A stretch of DNA of 64,000 bases from Lutibacter sp. A64 (GTDB lineage Bacteria; Bacteroidota; Bacteroidia; Flavobacteriales; Flavobacteriaceae): the NCBI RefSeq assembly GCF_022429565.1, contig NZ_CP092487.1, positions 336,001 through 400,000 on the forward strand, read 5' to 3'. Positions 39,239 to 48,122 of this stretch are shown piece after piece. The notes below the pieces were generated by a model. The model had not been told where the DNA came from and made no database searches. It saw nothing but the letters and a program-made list of their open reading frames with translations. The position numbers were made by a program, and so were the translations under genes. The first letter of the stretch is position 1; the number at the start of each line of letters is the position of its first letter.

Positions 39239-40677
39239 TGATTAAAAAACAATGTACACTTATAATATGTTTATGCTTTTTGTTATTAAACTGTAATTCT
39301 AAAAAAACAGTTTCAACAAAAAAGATAGAAACAAATACTACCGTTGATTATTTTGCCGATAATGGTTTTGGTAATGCAGTGGCTATTGTGCAACATCCAT
39401 CAGGAGTCTATCATAAAGGTGTTACATATATTGCTTATCAAGGGGCTTTAGAAGATCCTTATGTAGCTTCCTATAATCACGAAACGAAAGAATGGAAAGG
39501 TCCATACAAGGCGGGTGTAAGTGAGCAGGGAAAAGACCCTAACCGTAAAAAGAAAATAGACAATCATGGAAAACCAGCTCTTCTAATAGATGATGCTGGA
39601 TATATTCACATTGCTTTTGGAGGACATGGTGGTAGGCCATCAGATGGTAAGAATCCCTTAGGAAATCATCATTATGGGAAAAACATACATGCAGTTTCTA
39701 AAAAACCATTAGATATTTCTGCTTGGGAAACACTAGATAATGTGTCGTTATTTGGTACCTATAGTCAGTTTGTAAAAATGGATAATGGAGATATCTATCT
39801 TTTTTATCGTCATGGAGCACATAGAAGCAATTGGGTATATCAAAAATCCATCGATAACGGTGTAACGTTTAGTGAACCCGTTTCGTTTTTAAAACATAAA
39901 AGAAAGAAAGATGAAGAAGCAGAAGATTCTTGGTATCCGTGGGTGAGTAAAGGAAATGGAAACGATATTATTGTAGCATTCGATTATCATATATGTAGAG
40001 ATAATAAAAATAGTCAAGATGCAAGAGGTCATATTCCTGAAAGACACAATTTGTATTATATGGTTTTTGATACAAAAAATAACGAATGGAAAAATGTTAA
40101 AAACGAGCTTCTAAAAATGCCACTCACAAAAGAAATGGCAGATAAAAAAACTTTGATAACAAATACCGGTACAGATTGGACTTTTCAGGGTGTAGCAGAT
40201 GTAGATTCAAGCGGAAATCCACAGGTTATTGTGTTGGTTGGCTCAGATATAGGAGAAAAAAGAAGTGGACCAAAACGTTTACAACATTTTAGATGGGATG
40301 GAACAGAATGGGTGCAAAGTAAAGACTCTGGACTTCCAATTGGTAATGGTGATTTAGAAGTGAAATCTAACAGAGAAGTAAGTGTTTATCTAGAAAGTAA
40401 AACCAATGATAATATTGGAGAAATAAGCAGATGGGATAGTTTTGATGGTGGAACGTCGTTTAAAAAAAGTAAAGTATTTTTAAGTAGAGAAAAATCTGGA
40501 TTTATAATATCTGCTCTTATTGATAATGCGCATCCAGATGCTAGAATGATTGTGGCAGAAAAAGAACCTGGAACCGATTTTAGAAAAATGTATCTTATTG
40601 GAGATAATGGCCCTATTACACGAAATAAAGACGAAACTTTACTTGAAAAAACTACAATGAATCAAAAAAATAATTAA
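39238..40677 (+). CDS. BNR_4 beta-propeller lipoprotein, putative ulvan lyase (PL24/PL25/PL40-like)
   Basis: A 479-residue lipoprotein (lipobox LLLNC, then NSKKTVSTKK). The repeats YIAYQGALEDPYVASYNHET, IHIAFGGHGGR, DIYLFYRHGAHRSNWVYQKS and WYPWVSKGNGNDIIVAFDYH are BNR_4-type blades of a seven-bladed propeller. Several ulvan lyase families (PL24, PL25, PL40) have this fold and use His and Tyr residues in the central groove; conserved His are seen in GNHHYGKN and GHGGR. Lys-rich sequence after the Cys suggests periplasmic rather than surface action, so it would cut imported oligomers. It overlaps the GH106 stop by one base. Confidence 0.75.
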   Translation: MIKKQCTLIICLCFLLLNCNSKKTVSTKKIETNTTVDYFADNGFGNAVAIVQHPSGVYHKGVTYIAYQGALEDPYVASYNHETKEWKGPYKAGVSEQGKDPNRKKKIDNHGKPALLIDDAGYIHIAFGGHGGRPSDGKNPLGNHHYGKNIHAVSKKPLDISAWETLDNVSLFGTYSQFVKMDNGDIYLFYRHGAHRSNWVYQKSIDNGVTFSEPVSFLKHKRKKDEEAEDSWYPWVSKGNGNDIIVAFDYHICRDNKNSQDARGHIPERHNLYYMVFDTKNNEWKNVKNELLKMPLTKEMADKKTLITNTGTDWTFQGVADVDSSGNPQVIVLVGSDIGEKRSGPKRLQHFRWDGTEWVQSKDSGLPIGNGDLEVKSNREVSVYLESKTNDNIGEISRWDSFDGGTSFKKSKVFLSREKSGFIISALIDNAHPDARMIVAEKEPGTDFRKMYLIGDNGPITRNKDETLLEKTTMNQKNN

Positions 40678-40692
40678 TAAATTTAACCTGAA

Positions 40693-42036
40693 ATGAAAAC
40701 AATGAAAATTATTCAAAGAACATTACTAGTTTCTTTAATGTTTTGTTTTACAATGTCTTGTGCAAATAAAACAAAAAAAGAAGCTGTTAAAGCAGAACAG
40801 AATGCAACACAACCTCCAAATGTTGTTTTCATTCTATCCGACGATCAATCTTGGACAGATTATAGTTTTATGGGAGATGGAAACATAGAAACTCCACGCA
40901 TAGATCAATTTACAGAAGAGAGTTTAACATTTACAAGAGGCTATGTGCCAACACCTTTATGTTCTCCTTCTTTAGCTACAATCATTACAGGTTTATATCC
41001 AAAAAATCATGGTATTATAGGAAATGATAAGGTTTATGAACGAGGAGCAGATAGAAAAGAAAGTAGAAATAATAGAAATGAAGCTTACAAACCTATAATC
41101 GCAGCATTTGAAAAGCAAACAACCCTTCCAGATATGCTTAAGGAAAAAGGGTATTTATCATTTCAAACTGGAAAATGGTGGCATGGAAACCACAAAATTG
41201 GTGGTTTTGATTATGGGATGACACATGGTGATCCTGAGCGTGGCGGAAGACATGGAGATTATGGTTTAGAAATAGGACGAAAAGGTTTAGATACAATTAA
41301 TAGTTATGTTGACTTGGCTTTAAAAGAGAAGAAGCCGTTCTTTTTATGGTATGCACCATTTTTACCGCACAGACCTCATAATCCACCACAACGATTACTA
41401 GATAAGTACTTAAAAAAAACAGATTCGGAGCACATGGCTAAATACTGGGCAATGTGCGAATGGTTTGATGAAACTTGCGGACAGTTATTCGATTTAATAG
41501 ATGATAAAGGATTAACAGAAAATACATTATTTGTTTATGTATGCGATAATGGATGGAAACAAGATCCTGAAAAAAGTGGTTATATAAAAACATCTAAACG
41601 CGCACCTTATGATTTAGGAATTCGTACACCAATTATGTACAAATGGGCAGGTAAAATAACACCTAAAATAGATGCTGAAACTATTGTAAGTAGTATAGAT
41701 ATGGTGCCTACAGTGCTTGATATTCTAGGAATTAAAAAACCTAAAAATTTGCCAGGAGTTAATGTTTTAGATAAAAAAGCATTAACTGAACGTAAAGGTG
41801 TTTTTGGAGAAGTATATGCGCATGATTTTGATACAATTGAAAATAGCATGTACTATAATATGGCAATTTTTCCTCCATATAAAATCATTGTACCAGATCC
41901 AGTAAGAAAAAAAGAAGAAATAGTGCAGCTATTTAATATAGATGACGACCCTTATGAAAAGAATAATATTGCTGAAAGTAATCCAGAGATTGTTGAAGAT
42001 TTAAAAGAAAAAATTAAGAAATTTAGAAATAATTAA
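40693..42036 (+). CDS. S1 family sulfatase with Arg-to-Leu change in the formylglycine motif
   Basis: A 447-residue lipoprotein sulfatase (lipobox FTMSC). The active site reads CSPSLATIITG with Cys90. The Arg that normally follows the Ser in CxPSR is Leu94 here, so the core signal for the formylglycine-generating enzyme is altered. Other features are normal: ILSDDQSWTDYS, QTGKWWHGNHK, FFLWYAPFLPHRPHNPP and YVCDNGWKQD, the last with Asn as metal ligand. Since the rest of the fold and the Cys are intact, it is probably still an active sulfatase of a subfamily that tolerates Leu. It lies 15 bases after the BNR_4 gene. Confidence 0.88.
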   Translation: MKTMKIIQRTLLVSLMFCFTMSCANKTKKEAVKAEQNATQPPNVVFILSDDQSWTDYSFMGDGNIETPRIDQFTEESLTFTRGYVPTPLCSPSLATIITGLYPKNHGIIGNDKVYERGADRKESRNNRNEAYKPIIAAFEKQTTLPDMLKEKGYLSFQTGKWWHGNHKIGGFDYGMTHGDPERGGRHGDYGLEIGRKGLDTINSYVDLALKEKKPFFLWYAPFLPHRPHNPPQRLLDKYLKKTDSEHMAKYWAMCEWFDETCGQLFDLIDDKGLTENTLFVYVCDNGWKQDPEKSGYIKTSKRAPYDLGIRTPIMYKWAGKITPKIDAETIVSSIDMVPTVLDILGIKKPKNLPGVNVLDKKALTERKGVFGEVYAHDFDTIENSMYYNMAIFPPYKIIVPDPVRKKEEIVQLFNIDDDPYEKNNIAESNPEIVEDLKEKIKKFRNN

Positions 42037-42058
42037 TACATAAAAAATTAAATATAAT

Positions 42059-43585
42059 ATGAAAAAATTAAGTTATTTATTTGTATTAATGTTGGTTGTA
42101 TCCGCATGTGGAAATAAAGAAGAAGCTAATATAGAAGAAACTGCAACTAATAAACCAAATGTATTGTTTATTGCTGTAGACGATTTAAATACTTGGTTAG
42201 GGTGTTTAAATAATTATTCAAATACCAAAACACCAAATATAGATAAACTGGCAGCATCAGGTGTATTATTTTCAAATGCGCACTGTCAAGCGCCATTATG
42301 TGGTCCTTCAAGAGCTTCAATAATGACAGGTTTACGTCCGTCAACAACAGGTATTTATGGAATGACACCTGATGAAAAAGTACGTTCAGAAAATCCAGCT
42401 ACAAAAGACATTACTTTTCTTCCAGAATATTTTGAAAATAATGGTTACCACACCATGGGAATTGGAAAGTTGTTTCATATAAATGCACCAAAAGGTGTTT
42501 TTAATGAAAATGGTGGACGTGTAAAAGGGTTTGGACCTTTGCCTGAAAAACGATTTGTATGGGATGGTTTTGGAACTTCAAAAGAAAAAAAGAGAAAATA
42601 TGGGCGTACAAGTACAGATTGGGGCGCTTTTCCTGAATCAGATACTTTAATGCCAGATCACCAATCGGTTGATTGGACCATTGAACGTTTAAATAAAAAA
42701 TACGATAAGCCATTTTTTATGGCCCTAGGTTTTCTACGTCCTCATGTACCTTTATATGTACCACAAAAATGGTTTGATATGCATCCGTTAGAAGGAATTG
42801 AAGTAGCACCATATCAATCAGATGATTTAAATGATATTCCTAATGTAGGGCTTCAAATTAACGATTTACCAATGATGCCTTCAACAGAATGGGCAAAAGA
42901 AACAGGAGAATGGAAAAAAATTATTCAAGCTTATTTGGCCTGTGTAAGTTTTGTGGATTATGAAATAGGACGTGTTATGGAAGCGCTTGAAAATAGTGAA
43001 TATGCTGATAATACAGTAATTGTTTTATGGTCTGATCACGGATATCGTTTAGGTGAAAAAGGAACCTTTGCTAAACATGCATTATGGGAAACTGCCACAA
43101 AAGCACCATTAATGTTTGCAGGTCCAAATGTACCTAAAGGAAAAAAAATTGATGCTCCTGTTGAAATGCTTTCAATTTACCCAACCCTATTAGAATTAAG
43201 TGGCTTACCTGCATATGGTAGAAATGAAGGAATTAGTTTAGTGCCAATAATGAGGGGTGGAAAGAATGAAGAAGGCGTATATGCATTAACCACTTTTGGT
43301 AAAGATAACCACTCAATAAAAGCAAACGGATATCGGTATATTCAATATGAAGATGGAACGGAAGAGTTTTACGATCATAAAAAAGATCCGAACGAATGGA
43401 AAAATGAAGCGAAGAATCCTGATTACAAAGATGAAATTGAAGCATTTAAAAAGTACTTGCCAACAATTAATGCTAAATGGGATCCAAATTCATCGTATAC
43501 TTTTCAGCCTTATTTTGTGGATCAAAAAACCCGAGTAAACGGTTCAGATGGAAAACCAGTTAAGGTTATAGGAGCAGCTCATTAA
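42059..43585 (+). CDS. S1 family sulfatase, iduronate-2-sulfatase-like
   Basis: A 508-residue lipoprotein (lipobox VVSAC, then GNKEEANIEE, somewhat acidic). The active site is LCGPSRASIMTG with Cys81. IAVDDLNTWLGC and LWSDHGYRLGEKG give the metal ligands, and MGIGKLFHIN and FMALGFLRPHVPL are typical of the iduronate-2-sulfatase-like group (S1_7). It resembles the sulfatase at 10966-12408 in group but not closely enough to be a recent copy. It lies 22 bases after the CSPSL sulfatase and 40 bases before GH43, inside unit D. Confidence 0.9.
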   Translation: MKKLSYLFVLMLVVSACGNKEEANIEETATNKPNVLFIAVDDLNTWLGCLNNYSNTKTPNIDKLAASGVLFSNAHCQAPLCGPSRASIMTGLRPSTTGIYGMTPDEKVRSENPATKDITFLPEYFENNGYHTMGIGKLFHINAPKGVFNENGGRVKGFGPLPEKRFVWDGFGTSKEKKRKYGRTSTDWGAFPESDTLMPDHQSVDWTIERLNKKYDKPFFMALGFLRPHVPLYVPQKWFDMHPLEGIEVAPYQSDDLNDIPNVGLQINDLPMMPSTEWAKETGEWKKIIQAYLACVSFVDYEIGRVMEALENSEYADNTVIVLWSDHGYRLGEKGTFAKHALWETATKAPLMFAGPNVPKGKKIDAPVEMLSIYPTLLELSGLPAYGRNEGISLVPIMRGGKNEEGVYALTTFGKDNHSIKANGYRYIQYEDGTEEFYDHKKDPNEWKNEAKNPDYKDEIEAFKKYLPTINAKWDPNSSYTFQPYFVDQKTRVNGSDGKPVKVIGAAH

Positions 43586-43625
43586 ATAACGAATCTTTAT
43601 ATTTAATTGTAATTTAAAATTATTT

Positions 43626-44939
43626 ATGATGAAAGAATATAAGTACTTTATTTTAGTGTTAATTACGCTAAATTCAAGTTTCATTTTTGCACAAAACCCA
43701 ATTCTTAAGGGCTTGGGAGTGTCAGATCCACACATCCGTGTTTTTAATGATACCATTTATTTATATTCTGGGCACGATGCCACTCCTGATGATAAAATTT
43801 GGACGATGAGAGATTGGCGTGTATTTTCTTCAACCGATTTAACTGACTGGAAGTTACGTTATAAAATCAGTCCGAAAGAGAATTATATGGACGATAATAG
43901 TACCGATTGCTGGGCGAGTGATGCAGCGAGCAGAAACGGAAAGTACTATTTCTATTTTTCAGATAGAAAACGAGGTGTTGGAGTAATGACTTCAGATGCT
44001 CCAACAGGTCAGTTTATAGATCCCTTAAATAAGCCATTAGTTGCTCCAATGCACGATCCAACAATTTTAATTGATGATGATGCAAATAAAACACCGTACT
44101 TAATTTATGGAGATAAAGAAGGAGGTGGATTTCATATAACAAAGTTAAATGAAGATATGATTTCTGTCGCAGAAACCCCAAAACCCATAAAAATTAATGG
44201 GCAAGAGTGGAAGAATGCGCCTCATTGGATGGATAAAAATTACATATTCAAACATAAAGACACCTACTATTTAAGTTGGGGTAGAGATTATGCAACATCT
44301 AAAAATGTTTATGGACCTTATGAAAGTGTTGGGCCTTTAGGTGAAGGTCATCATCTAAGCGAGTATGCACACGGTAGCTTTTTTAAATGGAAAGGTCAAT
44401 TTTACCATATTTGGTGTTACTACCTCAAAAAAGGCTTCAAGTTTAGAGAATCTATTATTACCTATTGCCATATGGATGATGATGGGGAAATTGTAACAGA
44501 TACTAATTTTTTAGATCAACATTTCAGCAATGGAGTTGGACAGTATAATGCTTCTTGGGAAAAAATTGAAGCAGAATGGTTTTACGAAAAATCATCAGAA
44601 GAAATCCTAAAAACTGGCAGTAAAGAAAAAGGTTTTACACTTGTTAACATCAAAAATGGTGATTGGATACAATTTGCGAATGTAACATTCAATAAAAAAT
44701 ATCAAAAAATAATTGCAAATATTTCTTTTGACGGTAAAAAAGGAACGTTAGAAATAAGAACAAAAAGTCCAAAAGGCAAGTGTATTGGAAAGATAAAATT
44801 ATCACCTGAAAATCAATTGAAAACTTTTCAGAAAATAGAATCCAAAATAAATAATAGTATAGAAGTAACGGATATTTATTTAGTTTTTAAAACAGAAAAA
44901 GGTAGTTTATTAAAATTAGATTGGGTAAAATTTGAATAA
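43626..44939 (+). CDS. GH43 glycosidase with C-terminal CBM6-like domain
   Basis: A 437-residue protein with a Sec signal ending FIFAQ. The propeller has base Asp34 in GVSDPHIRV, Asp144 in PMHDPTIL and acid Glu246 in LSEYAHGSFFKWKGQFYHIW. From about residue 310 a beta-sandwich follows (KIEAEWFYEKSSEE; NIKNGDWIQFANVTF; YLVFKTEKGSLLKLDWVKFE) that looks like CBM6. Unlike the GH43 of unit A it has no lipobox and carries the extra binding domain, so it may act on larger pieces. Beta-xylosidase or exo-galactosidase activity are both possible for this type. Confidence 0.85.
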   Translation: MMKEYKYFILVLITLNSSFIFAQNPILKGLGVSDPHIRVFNDTIYLYSGHDATPDDKIWTMRDWRVFSSTDLTDWKLRYKISPKENYMDDNSTDCWASDAASRNGKYYFYFSDRKRGVGVMTSDAPTGQFIDPLNKPLVAPMHDPTILIDDDANKTPYLIYGDKEGGGFHITKLNEDMISVAETPKPIKINGQEWKNAPHWMDKNYIFKHKDTYYLSWGRDYATSKNVYGPYESVGPLGEGHHLSEYAHGSFFKWKGQFYHIWCYYLKKGFKFRESIITYCHMDDDGEIVTDTNFLDQHFSNGVGQYNASWEKIEAEWFYEKSSEEILKTGSKEKGFTLVNIKNGDWIQFANVTFNKKYQKIIANISFDGKKGTLEIRTKSPKGKCIGKIKLSPENQLKTFQKIESKINNSIEVTDIYLVFKTEKGSLLKLDWVKFE

Positions 44940-44943
44940 AATT

Positions 44944-46626
44944 ATGAGTAAGAATTTAAGTATAGTAATTTTTAAAATCCTAAAAGGAGCCATTTCGTTT
45001 TTAGCTTTTTTAAGCATTGTTTTTATGTTTTCTTGTAGTTCTAATAAAACAAAAAAAGCAGAAACAAAAAAAAAGAAACCAAACATCGTATTCATATTTG
45101 CAGATGATTTAGGTTGGACAGATATAAGCACAGGAAATACAAATGGAAATAACGGTTCTAAAATATATGAGACTCCTGTAATCGATAAATTAGCATCTCA
45201 AGGGATGTCTTTTACAAATGCCTATACCAACCAAAATTGTGCACCATCAAGAGCAGCTTTAATTAGTGGGCAATATGCAACAGGAGTAGATAATCAGGTA
45301 TATAATGTGGGCTCTTTAAAAAGACAAGACAAAAGAACCAAAGGATTTCCAAATGTACTTATTGAGCCTTTCAAGCAAAAAAAAGTAATTGCAGAAGATG
45401 GTATCAATATGTTTGATGTTTTAAAAACAAAAGGCTATCAAACAGCATTAGTGGGTAAAAGTCACGGAACTCCACATCCTTTAAAAGGTGATTATGGTAT
45501 AGATTTACCAGCAGATATTCATCACATTATAGCGGCTCCTATTAAAGGGAAAAGAACAAAATCTTTCTATTTAGCACTAAATTCCGATAAAAAAGGATGG
45601 ACGTTTAATTCAGAGTTTGTAGATAAATATGCAAACCCTTATGATGATGAATACCTTAATACGATTTTAAAACCTTATGCATCTCAAGGAGATATAACTC
45701 TTTTAAAAGGAACTCCAAAACACCTTACAGATGCAATTGGAGATTTCTCTGTAGATTATATCAAAGAAAAAGCAAATGACGAAAATCCGTTCTTTTTATA
45801 CATTCCTTTTCACGCAGTTCATTCTGATGTTACTGGCAGAAAAGATTTAACCGAAAAGTATTTGAAACGCGGATTAAAACCAAGAGTTGCAGAATATGCT
45901 TCTATGATTGAATTGTTAGACCAAAATGTGGGGAAAATAAATAATGCTTTAAAAGATCCAAATGGAGATGGAAATTATGAAGATGACATTACAGAAAACA
46001 CCATTTTTATATTTTATTCTGATAATGGAGGATTATTTAAAAATACACCATTGAAAGGTGAAAAAGGAAATTTAACAGAAGGTGGTCTTAGAGTTCCATT
46101 AATTTTCAGATATCCAAATGTGATACAAGAAAATTCGGTAACCAATCAAGCAGTACATTGTATAGATTTTCTACCCACTTTTGCAGATTTAGTTGGGGTT
46201 GATTTAGCTACATTAAAAAAGAAAGATGGAAACAAACCTAAATATGATGGAGCTTCTTTTGCAAAAGTTTTAACAGGAAATGCAAAAAGAATCTCAAGAA
46301 ATAATTTGTTTTGGCATCTTCCAGGATATATGGATGAACGTTTTTCACCATCAACACTTATTCAATCAAGAATAGGAGATACGTATTATAAACTATTTTA
46401 TTTTTATGAAACTGAAGCATTTGAAATGTATAATATCACCAAAGATATTTCTGAAGAAAGAAATATTTTAGAAAACCCTTCATCTAAAGAAATGGAAATT
46501 GCATTGCAAATGAATGCAGATATGTTAGCTTGGTTAAAAACCAATAATGCTCCAACAGGAACTTGGGTTAAAAACAAACAAAAAGTACCTTATCCTAAAG
46601 TAGAAGGTGTAAAAAAATATCAATAA
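44944..46626 (+). CDS. S1 family arylsulfatase
   Basis: A 560-residue lipoprotein (lipobox FMFSC, then a very Lys-rich linker SSNKTKKAETKKKK). I take ATG 44944, 4 bases past the GH43 stop, over an overlapping TTG at 44932. The active site is NCAPSRAALISG with Cys99; Ser replaces the usual Thr before the last Gly. IFADDLGWTDIST and FYSDNGGLFKN supply metal ligands, and LVGKSHGTPHPLKGDYG and YIPFHAVHSD are typical arylsulfatase landmarks. The Lys-rich post-Cys region argues for retention in the periplasm. Confidence 0.9.
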   Translation: MSKNLSIVIFKILKGAISFLAFLSIVFMFSCSSNKTKKAETKKKKPNIVFIFADDLGWTDISTGNTNGNNGSKIYETPVIDKLASQGMSFTNAYTNQNCAPSRAALISGQYATGVDNQVYNVGSLKRQDKRTKGFPNVLIEPFKQKKVIAEDGINMFDVLKTKGYQTALVGKSHGTPHPLKGDYGIDLPADIHHIIAAPIKGKRTKSFYLALNSDKKGWTFNSEFVDKYANPYDDEYLNTILKPYASQGDITLLKGTPKHLTDAIGDFSVDYIKEKANDENPFFLYIPFHAVHSDVTGRKDLTEKYLKRGLKPRVAEYASMIELLDQNVGKINNALKDPNGDGNYEDDITENTIFIFYSDNGGLFKNTPLKGEKGNLTEGGLRVPLIFRYPNVIQENSVTNQAVHCIDFLPTFADLVGVDLATLKKKDGNKPKYDGASFAKVLTGNAKRISRNNLFWHLPGYMDERFSPSTLIQSRIGDTYYKLFYFYETEAFEMYNITKDISEERNILENPSSKEMEIALQMNADMLAWLKTNNAPTGTWVKNKQKVPYPKVEGVKKYQ

Positions 46627-46639
46627 TAGAATTTAAGAA

Positions 46640-48118
46640 ATGAGTAAAAAGTTTTCAATTTTACCTTTTTTGGTAGTGATGAGTGTAGCATTTACAGGAT
46701 GTTTGACTAATAATAAATCTAACAATGTTGCTAAAGTTGATGCAAATCAGAAAGAAAAACCCAACATCATATTTTATTTAGCAGACGACCAAGATGTTTA
46801 CGATTATGGTTGTTATGGTAATGAAAAAGTAAATACTTCTGCTGTAGATAGGTTAGCAAAAGAAGGAATGTTATTTACCAATGCATTTACTGCTCAAGCC
46901 ATTTGTGCACCAAGTAGATCTCAAGTTTTTACAGGAAAATATCCTGTTAAAAATGGATGTTTTGCAAATCATACAGCAACAAGACCCCATATAGAAAGTG
47001 TAACTTCTAGAATGAAAAAGTTGGGTTATCAAGTTGTTTTGGCAGGGAAAAGCCACGTAAAACCAGCAAGTGTTTACCAGTGGGACAAAGAATGGGAACC
47101 AGTTCCTAAAATAGATGTACCAAGAGATTATATTCCTCTAGACAGTATTGAGAGTTATTTAAAAACTGCCAAAAAACCATTTTGTATGTTCATCACCTCA
47201 AAATATCCTCATGGAAAATATTTTGATGTTAAAAACCCAGATGTAAATAACCTAAAGTTTTATCCTTTTAATGAAGATAAAAAGAATAATGAAGCATACA
47301 TAAAAAGTAGATCAGGTTATTACAGAAGTATTGAAGAAGATAATACTCAGATAGAAAAAGTTTTAGCATTAGTAGATACATATTTAAATGAAAATACTTT
47401 ATTTATTTATAGTGCAGACCATGGAGTTTCAGGTAAATTTACAGTAAAAGACATTGGTTTAAAAGTACCTTTTGTAGTACGTTGGCCAAAAGTGATTAAA
47501 GCAGGAACAACATCAAATCAGTTGATACATTATACAGATGTGTTACCAACTTTTATGGAACTTGCAGGAGGTAAACCAGTACAAGATATTGATGGTAAGA
47601 GTTTTTTACCAATCTTAAAAGGAAAAGATGTGGCTGTTCATAAATATGTGTATGGAGTAAGAACCAATCAGAACATTCTAAATTCAGAGATTTTCCCATC
47701 AAGAATGATTCGTGATAAACGTTATAAATACATCAGAAATTTTAATTCATTAGAAGTTGTTGAACAAAATTTAACAGGAAAACCAAATGTAGATTATTTT
47801 ATAAAAAGAGGAGCAAACAAATTTAAAAACGAACCTTTTGAAGAATTGTACGATTTAGAAAATGATCCTTTTGAACAAAACAACTTAGCAAATAACCCTG
47901 AATTTAAGTTGATGAAAAAGCAATTAGTAACAGATATGTTTACTTGGATGAAAGCTCAAGGCGATATTTTGGATGAAACAATTGGGAATATGCCAATTAT
48001 TACGCCCAAAGGTAAAAAAGGATTCAAGTTAGACCAAGATACACCTCGAAGAAAAATTCCAGATTCTATAAAAAATTCACTCACAAAAGACGATTATATC
48101 GTTATAAAACATTGGTAA
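46640..48118 (+). CDS. S1 family sulfatase (heparan-N-sulfatase-like group)
   Basis: A 492-residue lipoprotein (lipobox AFTGC). The active site is ICAPSRSQVFTG with Cys89. YLADDQDVYDYGCYG and YSADHGVSGKFT provide metal ligands, and VLAGKSHVKP and FITSKYPHGKYF fit the group that includes heparan N-sulfatases and their PUL relatives. The C-terminal part (YDLENDPFEQNNLANNPE) is the usual sulfatase ending. It lies 13 bases after the previous sulfatase and 4 before the next. Substrate position is not readable. Confidence 0.88.
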   Translation: MSKKFSILPFLVVMSVAFTGCLTNNKSNNVAKVDANQKEKPNIIFYLADDQDVYDYGCYGNEKVNTSAVDRLAKEGMLFTNAFTAQAICAPSRSQVFTGKYPVKNGCFANHTATRPHIESVTSRMKKLGYQVVLAGKSHVKPASVYQWDKEWEPVPKIDVPRDYIPLDSIESYLKTAKKPFCMFITSKYPHGKYFDVKNPDVNNLKFYPFNEDKKNNEAYIKSRSGYYRSIEEDNTQIEKVLALVDTYLNENTLFIYSADHGVSGKFTVKDIGLKVPFVVRWPKVIKAGTTSNQLIHYTDVLPTFMELAGGKPVQDIDGKSFLPILKGKDVAVHKYVYGVRTNQNILNSEIFPSRMIRDKRYKYIRNFNSLEVVEQNLTGKPNVDYFIKRGANKFKNEPFEELYDLENDPFEQNNLANNPEFKLMKKQLVTDMFTWMKAQGDILDETIGNMPIITPKGKKGFKLDQDTPRRKIPDSIKNSLTKDDYIVIKHW

Positions 48119-48122
48119 TATT

